Assembly (NCBI GenBank): GCA_031291075.1
Contig: JARLJS010000022.1
Location: forward strand, 19,950-83,949
Length of the DNA stretch: 64,000 nucleotides
From: Nevskia sp.
Lineage (GTDB): Bacteria > Pseudomonadota > Gammaproteobacteria > Nevskiales > Nevskiaceae
Reading direction: 5' to 3'
Position numbers and translations under genes: made by a program. Each line of letters opens with the position of its first letter. The stretch's first letter is position 1. This document shows, in pieces, positions 10,264 through 22,366 of the stretch. The notes under the pieces were generated by a model. The model was given only the letters and a program-made list of their open reading frames with translations. It ran no database searches and was not told where the DNA came from.

Positions 10264-10701
10264 CTAGGGTATTTCGTCCAGCAGCGCCTCGATGATCGGG
10301 CAGCCTTTCACTTCGCCGCGTCCCGAACAGTGCGCCGCGTGATGGGCCAGGATCGAACGCATCCGTTCCAGTTCGCGGATGCGGCTCTCCAGGTCGGCCA
10401 CGCGCTTCTCGGCGATGGACTTGATGCCGGCGCGGTCGTGGCCGTCCTCGGTGAGGCGCAGCAGCTCGGCGATGTCCTCCAGCGAGAAGCCCAGGGCCTT
10501 GGCGCGCCGGATGAAGCGCAGGCGCTGGGCGTCGGCTTCGTCGTAGAGACGATAGCCGGCCGCGGTGCGCGGCGCCGGGGGCAGCAGGCCCTGGCGCTCG
10601 TAGAAGCGCACCGTGTCGATGTTCACCCCGGCGGACCTGGCCAGGCGCCCGATGGTGAAAGGCCCCGGCCGTGCCGGATGCGGGCTGGCGGCACGGGGCA
10701 T
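10264..10701 (-). CDS. MerR family regulator, heavy-metal-responsive type
   Basis: FTIGRLARSAGVNIDTVRFYERQGLLPPAPRTAAGYRLYDE; C-terminal HCSGRGEVKGCPIIEALL. Confidence 0.85.
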   Translation of the reverse strand: MPRAASPHPARPGPFTIGRLARSAGVNIDTVRFYERQGLLPPAPRTAAGYRLYDEADAQRLRFIRRAKALGFSLEDIAELLRLTEDGHDRAGIKSIAEKRVADLESRIRELERMRSILAHHAAHCSGRGEVKGCPIIEALLDEIP

Positions 10702-10713
10702 GCGCGGTGGCTC

Positions 10714-13212
10714 CTAGAACTGGTACTTGACGAAGGCCTGGGCGAAGTCGCGGTCCGACAGCACGTTCTGGTCGCCGCCGCCCCAGTACCAGGTGTAGCC
10801 GAGGTTGAGCGACAGCGAGGCCTTGTAGCGGAACTCGTAGAGCGTATCCACTTCCTTGCGGCCGCCCACGAACTCGAACGCCGGTCCCGGCGAGATGCCC
10901 TGCACGTCATGGGCGAACAGGATGGTCGGGTGGATGCCGATGTTGGGCAGCACGTTTTCGTAGCTGCCCAACACCACGAAGCGGTAGCCCCAGGCGAAGG
11001 ACTTCACGAAATCGCCGATCGGCTGCTGGTGCGGGTTGAAGCGCAGGCCGTCGGGACCGTAGGAACAGTCAGGGATGTTGGAGCAGGCCAGCCGCGAACG
11101 GTCGGCGCCGGTGCCGTCGGCGCCGGCGGTGGCGGACAACGGCGTGTTGGGGCCGTTGATCTGCAGCGCGTCGTGGGCCGGCAGGTCCGGCACGATGTCG
11201 CTGCCCACTTCGCCCAGCACGATGATCTGGTCGGCGCCGAAGGGGTTGTCCGAAGCGCCCAGCACGCGTGTCACGCCCAGGTCCAGCTTGACCAGCTGGT
11301 AGCGCTCGTAGCCACGGATGTAGCCGGGATTGCTCTGGTTGAGCGGCTTGGACAGGTCGGTCGACGGGTTCTCGCCGACGATGCCGCCGCGGTACGGAAT
11401 GACGAAGTTGGGGAAGGAGCGCGCCGAGCCCGGCGCCGCGCCCAGGCCGAGCAGGTTGAAGGTGTCGTTGTAGGCGCCGGGTGTGCCCTTGCTGTCGATC
11501 ACGTAGTCGCTGCTGCCGGCCGAGCCGATGCTGCCGTTGGCCATGTTGGCGATGTTCAACCCGCCGGTGCCCAGGCAGTGGATGCTGGCCTCGTTGCAGC
11601 GGGTGAGCGCGGGACCGGCGGCGGCGAATTCCAGGTCGCCGATCGACACCTGCATCGGCAGATTCGGGCGGTAGGCCACTTCGCCCTGCACCGAGTAGTC
11701 GCCGACGGTGGTGCTGAAGCTGGTGCCGAGCAGGTCGATGTTCTCCGGGTACTCGAGGAACAGGTAGCCGGTGCTGAGCGGCACCGCGTCGCTCTTCTTC
11801 TTGCTCAGCAGCCCGTGCAGGGCGGGGATGCCGGGGCAGTCGAGCAGGAAGCTGACCGGGTCGGTGGCGTCGTTGTGGCGCGGGTTGCCTTCGCGGCGGG
11901 CGCAGCTGTCCTGCACCGCGAAGAAGCCTAGATAAGGCAGGCGCGAGTGGTAGTGCTCGTAATACACCGCCATGTCGGTGCCGTTGTTGAGCCAGTCGGC
12001 GTAGTAGTCGAGCTTGACGCCGTACTGGCCGGCGGTGCGCGGGTTCAGGTCGGGCGAGCGTCCGGCGTAGGCGGTAAGGTAGGTGACCTGGCCCAGCGGG
12101 CTGTCCAGGGGCGTCCCGATGCCGTTGGGATCGTCGTTGGTGCTGCCGAAGCTGAGGTTGGCGCTGCGGATGGCGTTGTAGGTGCCGACGTCGTTGCTGG
12201 AGAAGTAGCTGCCGGGCGCCGGCGCCTCCAGCGGCTTCCACTCGAGCTGGTAGAAGCCTTCCATGGTGGTGTTCGGCAGCGGCTCGAAGCTGAGGAACAC
12301 CATGTTGAGCGGCGTGAAATCCTCTTCGAGCTGGTTGCCGATGCGGTAGAAGTTGTTGCCGTTGATCGGGTTGGCCTGGTTGATGCTGTTGAACACCAGG
12401 GTGGTGCTTTCGCCCCAGTTCACCACCTGCCGGCCAAGCTTGACGGTCAGCTTCTTGTCGTCGGTGAACGGGATCGGCAGCTTGCCGTAGACATAGCTGT
12501 CGAGGTACTGCAGGTTGGTGCCGACCTGCTTGAGCACGGCCGGATCGGTGCGCTTGGTGCGCTCGTACGCGCCCACGCCATACAGCTTCTGCGACAGCAG
12601 CGGGATATTCCCGTACAGCGGCGAGGCCGGCAGGATCAGGTTGGACAGCCCCGGCACCGGCGAGCCGATGCGGCCCACCGACTTCTGGTTCTGCGGCGTG
12701 ATGATGTCCGGATGCCGGTCGTTGAAGTCGTCGTTGACGAAATCGTAGAAATACAGCAGGCGTCCGAAGAACCCGAAGTCCTTCCAGGTCAGCGTCAGGT
12801 CCGGCGTGACCTTGACCGGCGCCTGGAAGATGCTGCCCTTGTTGTAGTTCAGGTCGCCGTCGTCGTGGGCCATGGTGTAGGCGCCCGGCACGTCCGCCAG
12901 GCGCTGGGCCGGATACGACTGCGTGCGGTACACGCCCTGGCACTGCTGGTAGAGGATCAGGCCGGCGGAACCGCGGCCGGTGCTGCAGGCCGTCGGGTTG
13001 AGGTCGGCCTTGCCGATGAGGTCGACGTTCTGGCCCTGGGTGCGCAGGCCGACACCGGCGGTGGCGGTGGTGTTCAGCACCCCGTGGATGCTGTCGTCGC
13101 CTCCCAGCGGCACGTTGAAGTCGATCGCCTGCGCCGCCGGGGGCGCAGCCAGCAGGCCGGCGCCCAGCAGCGCCGGCAAAACAAACCCCGCATGAATCCC
13201 TCTAAGCCGCAT
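10714..13212 (-). CDS. DUF1302 family outer-membrane-associated protein
   Basis: Signal peptide; IDFNVPLGGDDSIHGVLNTTATAGVGLRTQ; porin-like C-terminus ending in aromatic residue (FVKYQF). Confidence 0.8.
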   Translation of the reverse strand: MRLRGIHAGFVLPALLGAGLLAAPPAAQAIDFNVPLGGDDSIHGVLNTTATAGVGLRTQGQNVDLIGKADLNPTACSTGRGSAGLILYQQCQGVYRTQSYPAQRLADVPGAYTMAHDDGDLNYNKGSIFQAPVKVTPDLTLTWKDFGFFGRLLYFYDFVNDDFNDRHPDIITPQNQKSVGRIGSPVPGLSNLILPASPLYGNIPLLSQKLYGVGAYERTKRTDPAVLKQVGTNLQYLDSYVYGKLPIPFTDDKKLTVKLGRQVVNWGESTTLVFNSINQANPINGNNFYRIGNQLEEDFTPLNMVFLSFEPLPNTTMEGFYQLEWKPLEAPAPGSYFSSNDVGTYNAIRSANLSFGSTNDDPNGIGTPLDSPLGQVTYLTAYAGRSPDLNPRTAGQYGVKLDYYADWLNNGTDMAVYYEHYHSRLPYLGFFAVQDSCARREGNPRHNDATDPVSFLLDCPGIPALHGLLSKKKSDAVPLSTGYLFLEYPENIDLLGTSFSTTVGDYSVQGEVAYRPNLPMQVSIGDLEFAAAGPALTRCNEASIHCLGTGGLNIANMANGSIGSAGSSDYVIDSKGTPGAYNDTFNLLGLGAAPGSARSFPNFVIPYRGGIVGENPSTDLSKPLNQSNPGYIRGYERYQLVKLDLGVTRVLGASDNPFGADQIIVLGEVGSDIVPDLPAHDALQINGPNTPLSATAGADGTGADRSRLACSNIPDCSYGPDGLRFNPHQQPIGDFVKSFAWGYRFVVLGSYENVLPNIGIHPTILFAHDVQGISPGPAFEFVGGRKEVDTLYEFRYKASLSLNLGYTWYWGGGDQNVLSDRDFAQAFVKYQF

Positions 13213-13547
13213 TGCTCGCGCCTCCGCATGAATCGTTATCTAATTTTCTTTTATATGGCGGCCGTGAACGCCCGCCATGCCGGCTTTAAGCCGCCATACC
13301 ATGGCGCATCTTGCCGAATCATTCCGGTGTGTCAAGCGCCCGGATGCCCGTGCCGCCTGCGCAGTCAAGGGATCGGCGCGCGTGCGCCCCCGCTCCGGGG
13401 CGCGTCAAATCCGGCCCACGCCTTGAGGGAACAGGGTCTTGCAAGGCGGGGCGCTGCGGGAGATCGTCCCCGGCGAATGGCGTGCCGGTCAGCCGGTGCG
13501 CGCGCGACGGCAGGCCTGTGCTGACTAGCGCGGCGCGGCCACGGCGC

Positions 13548-14009
13548 TCAGGTGGTGGCGGAGAGACGGCTCGCCAGCAATGCCGCCAGCTCCGGCAAGG
13601 CGGCGCCGACCTCGTTTTCGGCATCGCCGCGCAGGCGGCCGTAAAGCGATTTCACGGCGCCGTTCTGGACCCGCGCGACCCGGGCATCGGCCACGCCCAG
13701 CAGGGCGTCCACCGCGGCGCCGGAGCGCCCGCGCAGGAAGCCGGCAAAGTCCGCCCGCCCCGCGCCGGACACGGCCACGAAGTCCTGGTAGAGCGGATCC
13801 AGCGCCGTCACGAAATCCGGCAGTAACACCTGCATGGCACGCTGCAGGATGTCCGGCCGCGCCGTCTTGAGCATCGCCATGCCGGTCTTCACCGCCGCCC
13901 CGCGCAGGCCGCCGCGGGCCGCGATGCGCCGCTCGGTGAGCTGCACGCAGTCCGCCACCAGCGCATCTTTGTGCGCCGCAGCCAATACAATATCCGCCAA
14001 GCTCGGCAT
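13548..14009 (-). CDS. hypothetical protein (DUF6918-like)
   Basis: ORF MPSLADIVLAAAHKDALVADCVQLTERRI; family name recalled, not searched. Confidence 0.55.
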   Translation of the reverse strand: MPSLADIVLAAAHKDALVADCVQLTERRIAARGGLRGAAVKTGMAMLKTARPDILQRAMQVLLPDFVTALDPLYQDFVAVSGAGRADFAGFLRGRSGAAVDALLGVADARVARVQNGAVKSLYGRLRGDAENEVGAALPELAALLASRLSATT

Positions 14010-14038
14010 TTTCGATTCAACCCCGGACACGCAACGCA

Positions 14039-15442
14039 ATGGATTCTGGCAACGACAGAAAGCCTACCATGACCTCGATCAAGACCGGTCCGCTGGAGCG
14101 CAACCTCGCGCTGACCAAGCTGGGGCTGGGGGCAGGCACCAAGATCGTGGCGCATTCGCTGGCCAACATCTTCCGCGGCGAGGTGGCGCGCGATACCGCC
14201 GACCGCGAGTTCTACGCACGCCAGGCGCAGGTGCTGGCGGACGAGCTCGGGCGCCTCAAGGGCAGCGTCATGAAGGCGGGCCAGATGCTGTCGCTGTACG
14301 GGCAGTACTTCCTGCCGGAGGAGGCGGTGCAGGTGCTGTCGCGGCTGCAGGACGACACCGCCCCGGTGGCCTGGGCGGTGGTGGCGCCCGTGCTGGAGCG
14401 CAGCCTGGGGCCGCAGCGGCTGGCCGAGCTCGAGATCGACCGCACCCCCCTGGCCGCCGCCTCCCTCGGCCAGGCGCACATGGCGGTGCGCAAGTCGGAT
14501 GGCCTGCGCCTGGTGGTGAAGATCCAGTACCCCGGCGTGGCCGACGCCATCGACAGCGACATCAAGACCCTGTCGCGCCTGCTGATGATGACCCGGCTGG
14601 CGCCCAGGGGCCTCAACCTGGACGCGGTGTTCTCCGAGGTGCGCGAGATGCTGTACCGCGAGGTGGACTACGGCGCGGAGGCGCGCTTCACCGAGGATTT
14701 CGCGCGGCGGCTGGCGGACGATCCGCGTTTCGTGGTGCCGCGGGTACTGCGCGAATACTCCAGCGGGCAGGTGCTCACCACCAGCTACGAGGAAGGCGTC
14801 TCGCCGCGCGAGGAGGCGGTACGGGCCCTGCCGCAGGCGCGACGCAACCGTCTCGGCTTCGCCTTCCTGGACCTGTTCCTGACCGAGTTCTTCGACTGGG
14901 GCCTGGTGCAGAGTGATCCACATTTCGGGAACTACCGCATCCGCCGGGGCGGCGAGGGCGGGGACGACCGCATCGTGCTGCTCGATTTCGGCGCCACCCG
15001 CCGGTTCGAACAGCGGTTCGTGGACGGCTACGCGGAGATCGTGCGCGGGGCGGTGCTGGTGGATCGGGAGCGCCTGTTGCGGGGGGCGGCCGAGATCGGC
15101 CTGCTCAGCGGCAGCTTCCCGGAACCGGTGCTGAAAGGCTTTGCCGAGATGTGCCAGATGATCGTGGAACCGTTCAACGGGCCCGACGACCCGCGCACCC
15201 CGCCGCAGCTCCGCACGCCCCGCGGCGAGTACCGCTGGGGCGCCAGCGACCTGCCGATGCGCGCCGCCAACGTGGCGGCACGCAATGCCCTGTCGGTGCA
15301 TTTCCGCGTGCCGCCGCGGGAGATCGTGTTCCTGCACCGGCGGCTGGCCGGGGTGTTCATCATGCTGGCGACGCTGGCCGCGGAATTGGACGCGCGCGAC
15401 CTGCTGCTGCGCCGGCTCGGCATCATGGCGCCGCAGCAATAG
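14039..15442 (+). CDS. ABC1/AarF (UbiB-like) kinase family protein
   Basis: GSVMKAGQMLSLYGQYFLPEEA, AAASLGQAHMAV, VVKIQYPGVADAIDSDI, QSDPHFGNYRI, VLLDFGATR. Confidence 0.9.
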   Translation: MDSGNDRKPTMTSIKTGPLERNLALTKLGLGAGTKIVAHSLANIFRGEVARDTADREFYARQAQVLADELGRLKGSVMKAGQMLSLYGQYFLPEEAVQVLSRLQDDTAPVAWAVVAPVLERSLGPQRLAELEIDRTPLAAASLGQAHMAVRKSDGLRLVVKIQYPGVADAIDSDIKTLSRLLMMTRLAPRGLNLDAVFSEVREMLYREVDYGAEARFTEDFARRLADDPRFVVPRVLREYSSGQVLTTSYEEGVSPREEAVRALPQARRNRLGFAFLDLFLTEFFDWGLVQSDPHFGNYRIRRGGEGGDDRIVLLDFGATRRFEQRFVDGYAEIVRGAVLVDRERLLRGAAEIGLLSGSFPEPVLKGFAEMCQMIVEPFNGPDDPRTPPQLRTPRGEYRWGASDLPMRAANVAARNALSVHFRVPPREIVFLHRRLAGVFIMLATLAAELDARDLLLRRLGIMAPQQ

Positions 15443-15563
15443 ACGGGACCCCCCCCAGGTCAACTCATTGGCGAGCGTCGGGGTTTTTCTGTAGCATCCT
15501 GCGTCACAATCCGCTCCGTACTCCGCCGGACGGTCATAAACCCTGTTGAGGAGAGCTTTAGAC

Positions 15564-16907
15564 ATGAAGAATCAGTTGCTGGTCCTGGGCGTCCTGGCGC
15601 TGGGGCTGTCGGCTCCGCACGCCATGGCCGCCGACGCTTCCGACCTCGGCAAGTCCCTCACCCCCGTCGGCGCGGAGAAAGGCGCCAGCGCGGACGGCAC
15701 CATTCCGGCCTGGACCGGCGGTCACCCGCAGGAAGGCCCGCTCGCGGGCGAATTCCCGCACGACAACGCGCTCGACGGCGACAAGCCGTTGTTCACCATC
15801 ACCCACGACAACTACTCCAAGTACGCCGACAAGCTCAGCGAAGGCCACAAGGAGCTGCTCAAGCGCTATCCCGACTACAAGATGAACGTCTACCCGACGC
15901 GCCGCACGGTCGCGTTCCCGGACTTCATCTACAAGGCCACCGCCGCCAACGCCACGACCTGCAAGCTCAACGGCACCGACGACCCGGACAACTGCAGCCT
16001 GGGCTTCCCGTTCCCGATCCCGAAGTCCGGCGCCGAGGTGATCTGGAACCACAAGCTGAAGTGGCGCGGTAACTACGCCCAGCGCTACAACAACCAGTTC
16101 ATCGTGCAGCCCAGCGGCGACTTCCAGCAGACCAAGATCCTGGAGCAGGTGAAGTTCTACTACGCCAACCACGACAGCCCGGTGCCGATGAAGGCCGGCC
16201 AGGGCGAGTTCCTGCGCTACCTGTCGCAGACCCTGTCGCCGCCGCGCCTGGCGGGCACCTTCATCCTGGTGCACGAAAAGTCCGGCACCGGCGATGCCGG
16301 CCGCGCTGCCTGGCTGTACAGCCCCGGCCTCAAGCGCATCCGCCGCGCGCCGACGGTGCAGTACGACAACCCGTACGAAGGCACCGACGGCAACCAGTTC
16401 TACGACCAGGTCGACATGTTCAACGGCGCCCTCGACCGCTACAACTGGAAGCTGGTGGGCAAGAAGGAGTTCTACCTGCCGTACAACTCCAACAAGATCG
16501 CCGGCAACACGGTCAAGTACAAGGACATCATCCGTCCCAAGCACCTGAACCAGGACCTGCCGCGCTACGAGCTGCACCGCTACTGGGTGGTCGAGGCCAA
16601 CCTCAAGCCCGGTACCAACCACACCTTCAAGACGCGTCGCTTCTACGTCGACGAGGACGCCTGGAACATCGAGGCGGTGGACGACTACGACAACAAGGAC
16701 CAGCTCTACAAGTTCCAGGAAGGCCACCTGATCAACGCGCCGAACATCCAGGCCGCCTCCACCGTGCCGGAAGTGATCTACGACTTCTTCTCCGGCCGCT
16801 ACTTCATCACCGCAGCGTTCAACGAGGACAAGCCGGTGGACCTGACGCAGACCTGGCCGGACGACTACTTCACCGCCGCCTCGGTGCAGAAGCTGACCAC
16901 CAAGTAA
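15564..16907 (+). CDS. DUF1329 domain-containing protein
   Basis: Signal peptide, then LGKSLTPVGAEKGASADGTIPAWTGG and GRAAWLYSPGLKRIRRAPTVQYDNPY. Confidence 0.88.
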   Translation: MKNQLLVLGVLALGLSAPHAMAADASDLGKSLTPVGAEKGASADGTIPAWTGGHPQEGPLAGEFPHDNALDGDKPLFTITHDNYSKYADKLSEGHKELLKRYPDYKMNVYPTRRTVAFPDFIYKATAANATTCKLNGTDDPDNCSLGFPFPIPKSGAEVIWNHKLKWRGNYAQRYNNQFIVQPSGDFQQTKILEQVKFYYANHDSPVPMKAGQGEFLRYLSQTLSPPRLAGTFILVHEKSGTGDAGRAAWLYSPGLKRIRRAPTVQYDNPYEGTDGNQFYDQVDMFNGALDRYNWKLVGKKEFYLPYNSNKIAGNTVKYKDIIRPKHLNQDLPRYELHRYWVVEANLKPGTNHTFKTRRFYVDEDAWNIEAVDDYDNKDQLYKFQEGHLINAPNIQAASTVPEVIYDFFSGRYFITAAFNEDKPVDLTQTWPDDYFTAASVQKLTTK

Positions 16908-16942
16908 GCGGATCTTTCAACGACCAGGCGTTCGACTTCGAG

Positions 16943-16973
16943 GCCGCCGGGCGCACCGCCCGGCGGCTTTTTT
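16943..16973 (+). terminator. Rho-independent terminator after the DUF1329 gene
   Basis: GCCGCCGGGCG-loop-CGCCCGGCGGC followed by T-tract. Confidence 0.85.
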
Positions 16974-16983
16974 CTTTAGCCAG

Positions 16984-17502
16984 GTGATGCGGGGACATTC
17001 ACGGGGTATGACCACCAGTTTCGAGGAACGGCAGGAATTCGATCAGCCCAGGGACAAGGTGCTGCGCATGTTCAGCGACCGCGGTTATTTCGAGCGCAAG
17101 TACGCCGCGGTCGGTGGCTGGGATATCCAGGTGCTGCAGCACGAGACGGACGGCCGGCGTTTCCGTATCAAGTGCAGCTACCATCGCAGGCCGGGCGGGG
17201 ACGTGCCGGCTTTCGCGCGCAAGTTCATCGGCGACTCGGTGCTGGTCACCCAGGAAGACGTGTGGAATCTCGATACCGCCACCGGGCGGCTCGAGATCGA
17301 CGTCCGCAACCTGCCGATGCGGATCGGCGCCGACATGCGGCTGGTGGAACGGCCGGGCGGCTGCGCCAACGTCCTGCAGTGGAAGCTGCACTGTCCCATG
17401 CCCCTGATCGGCGGCAAACTGGAGCAGGCGCTGGCCGAGGAGATGCGGGAGAGAGCCGTGGAGGACCTGCAGGTTTCGCGCCGTCTCCTCGCCACCTATT
17501 GA
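16984..17502 (+). CDS. DUF2505 domain-containing protein
   Basis: FEERQEFDQPRDKVLRMFSDRGYFERKYAAVGGWDIQV; ATG at 17008 is an alternative start. Confidence 0.75.
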   Translation: MMRGHSRGMTTSFEERQEFDQPRDKVLRMFSDRGYFERKYAAVGGWDIQVLQHETDGRRFRIKCSYHRRPGGDVPAFARKFIGDSVLVTQEDVWNLDTATGRLEIDVRNLPMRIGADMRLVERPGGCANVLQWKLHCPMPLIGGKLEQALAEEMRERAVEDLQVSRRLLATY

Positions 17503-17514
17503 AGCGGAGTACCG

Positions 17515-17748
17515 ATGACCGGAAAGAGCGAACCGCCGCAGTCCGATCCGGGCAGGCTGACGCTGCTGCAGACCATCGGCAGCGTGGTCGCCTCCTTTTT
17601 CGGCGTGCAGAGCAGCCGCAAGCGGATGCGCGATTTCCAGCACGGCAACGCCGCCCGTTTCATCGCCGTGGGGCTGATCATCACCGCCCTGTTCATCCTG
17701 ACACTGGTGCTGGTGGTGAAGCTGGTGCTGCGTCAGGCCGGGGCCTAG
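17515..17748 (+). CDS. DUF2970 domain-containing protein
   Basis: LTLLQTIGSVVASFFGVQSSRKRMRDFQHGNAARFIAVGLIITALFILTLV. Confidence 0.85.
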   Translation: MTGKSEPPQSDPGRLTLLQTIGSVVASFFGVQSSRKRMRDFQHGNAARFIAVGLIITALFILTLVLVVKLVLRQAGA

Positions 17749-17841
17749 AGCATATTTAGTTTGGATGCATACATGTTGTTTCCCTCTCCCGCGTGCGGGA
17801 GAGGGGAGCAGCATACATACATCTGAACTGGAAATGCTCTA
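17746..17841. repeat. MITE-like palindromic element
   Basis: TAGAGCAT...ATGCTCTA ends; imperfect inverted arms (TAGAGCATATTTAGTTTGGATG / CATCTGAACTGGAAATGCTCTA) around an inner CCCTCTCCCGC-GT-GCGGGAGAGGG hairpin. Confidence 0.7.
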
Positions 17842-17872
17842 GGTAGCCAGCCTCAGGCCACCGCCTGCGCCG

Positions 17873-18400
17873 TCAATGCGCCGGCATCGCGGAGGGCTTC
17901 ACCGAGCCGCAGTCCGTGCCCAGCCACTGGCCCGAAAACTCGTTGCTGGTCTGCACATCGCCGGTGTGCGCGCTGGTGCCGCTGAAATCCATCTTGCCGC
18001 TGTAGTGTTCGTCGCTGTCGTAGGTCACGGTGACGTGGCCGGTGCCCTGCATTTCGCCGCTGCAGACCGTGTCTGCACTGAAGGTGTGGCCGTCGCGCTT
18101 CAGGTTCTGCACCTGGCAGTTGCCGCGCTGACCGGGCGTCGGCGGCGTATCCGTGGCGGCCTGTTCCGCGGTGACGCAGGTCTTGGTGCTGATGGGGGCG
18201 CTCATGTCCGGCATCTGGATGCCCATCTGCTTCATCATCGCCAGCTTGTCCGGCGGGATCTGCGCCTGCGGCCCGCCCTTGGTGAACTTCATCTGGGTGG
18301 TGATCTGCCAAAGGCCCGGCTTGCCGTGCGTGTAGGCGCCTGCGGCGAAGGGGATGGCGATGGCGGCGGCGGCCGCCGCGATGGTGATCCGGTTGCGCAT
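17873..18400 (-). CDS. DUF3617 domain-containing protein
   Basis: Signal peptide; GKPGLWQITTQM, DTVCSGEMQGTGHVTVTYDSDEHYSGKM. Confidence 0.8.
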   Translation of the reverse strand: MRNRITIAAAAAAIAIPFAAGAYTHGKPGLWQITTQMKFTKGGPQAQIPPDKLAMMKQMGIQMPDMSAPISTKTCVTAEQAATDTPPTPGQRGNCQVQNLKRDGHTFSADTVCSGEMQGTGHVTVTYDSDEHYSGKMDFSGTSAHTGDVQTSNEFSGQWLGTDCGSVKPSAMPAH

Positions 18401-18517
18401 ATGGTCTCCCTGTCTGGGCGTCGGGCCCGGCCTCAAGGATAAGGCATGCATGGCGCGATGTCGGCTGAAATGCTGCCCGCGGCCCGTCTCACCCCCCAAA
18501 GAGGGGGCAGAAGCGTC

Positions 18518-21127
<2,610 letters not shown>

Positions 21128-21300
21128 TGATATTGTTTGGAATATTGCCGGCGGATTTCGCTGCGGGCGTCTCCGGTCATCGATTGGCGCCGCATTTCCT
21201 CAACTATAATTCGGCCGCTGTTGTCGCGGAACGCTAAAAGACCTGGTCACGCTTTCGCTCGGTACGGTAACAGGTCGGCGAAGCCCGGTTGGAGACCTGC

Positions 21301-22269
21301 ATGAGTGCGCTGACTTCCATCATGGTCGTAATGTCCGAACGCCGCGCGACGCCCGCCTTGCATCGCGCCGAGGCTTATGCGCGGCGCAGCGGTGCGGCTC
21401 TCCACCTGTGCCTGTTCGATTACTACGCGCCGATCGACTACGCGAAAGGGATATTTGGAAGAGAGGTCGCGGACCGGGCACGCCGTGACTTCATCGACGA
21501 GCGCATGCGTTGGCTGGCGGAGCAGGCCAAGGGCCTGGCGAGCCAGGGGCTCGAAGTCGACTGCGACGTGATCTGGGCTGCCGGCGGCTATAAGGCCGTC
21601 ATCGGCAAGATACTGGAATTGAAGCCGGGTCTTGTCATCAAGGATATCGCCTGCGATCCGTACGTGGCCGCCACCTTGCATCCGTCGGGCAGCGACTGGA
21701 AGCTGATTCGACTGAGCCCGTTCCGGTTGATGCTGGTGCATCCGAAGTCGAAAGTGCTCCCGCAACGTGTCCTGGCGGCGGTCGACGTGAGTGTGGCCGG
21801 AGAAGCCAGGGGTCTGAACGTACGGGTGCTGGAGGCGGCGCGAAACTGCGCCGAGCTGAGCGGTGCCGAAGCCGACGTCGCCTCCGTGTTTTCCTACGTG
21901 CCCGCGGCTGTCGAGGGCACGGACCTCATTGCCGATGCCTACGAGCGTATGAATGCGGCCCACCAGGAGGCGCTCGAAAAGTTCGCTGCGGCGAATCACA
22001 TCGATGCCGGCCATGTCTTGCGCCGCAACGCGTTCGACGCGGCCGAAGGCATCGCGCTCTGCGCGCAGGAGTGCGGCGCGGACCTGGTGGTGCTGGGTTC
22101 GGCCTATCACAGCGGCCTGGACCGCTTGATGTTCGGCACCACTGCGGAGGCGCTCCTGCGTAAACTGGCCTGCGACGTTCTGCTGATAAAACCCGCCGGA
22201 TTCCTCGATGAGCTGGCAAGGCATGTCGAGCTGCCACAACTCAAAGAGGCGAAGGAGGAGAAGGAGTAG
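21301..22269 (+). CDS. universal stress protein, tandem UspA domains
   Basis: Two Usp-like halves; second half ends CGADLVVLGSAYHSGLDRLMFGTTAEALLRKLACDVLLIKP. Confidence 0.88.
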   Translation: MSALTSIMVVMSERRATPALHRAEAYARRSGAALHLCLFDYYAPIDYAKGIFGREVADRARRDFIDERMRWLAEQAKGLASQGLEVDCDVIWAAGGYKAVIGKILELKPGLVIKDIACDPYVAATLHPSGSDWKLIRLSPFRLMLVHPKSKVLPQRVLAAVDVSVAGEARGLNVRVLEAARNCAELSGAEADVASVFSYVPAAVEGTDLIADAYERMNAAHQEALEKFAAANHIDAGHVLRRNAFDAAEGIALCAQECGADLVVLGSAYHSGLDRLMFGTTAEALLRKLACDVLLIKPAGFLDELARHVELPQLKEAKEEKE

Positions 22270-22366
22270 GCCGATAACCGGCCCTGGCCTGGCTGCGATG
22301 GCCGGTCGCCCTCCCCGGGATTTTATTGGCGTGGCGTAAACTCGATGGCGGGAAGGGAGAGCTGCG

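Noticed and set aside
11069-12943. 624-aa minus-strand ORF in an alternative frame within the DUF1302 gene
   Set aside because: Arg/Pro/Gln-rich shadow frame of the real gene.
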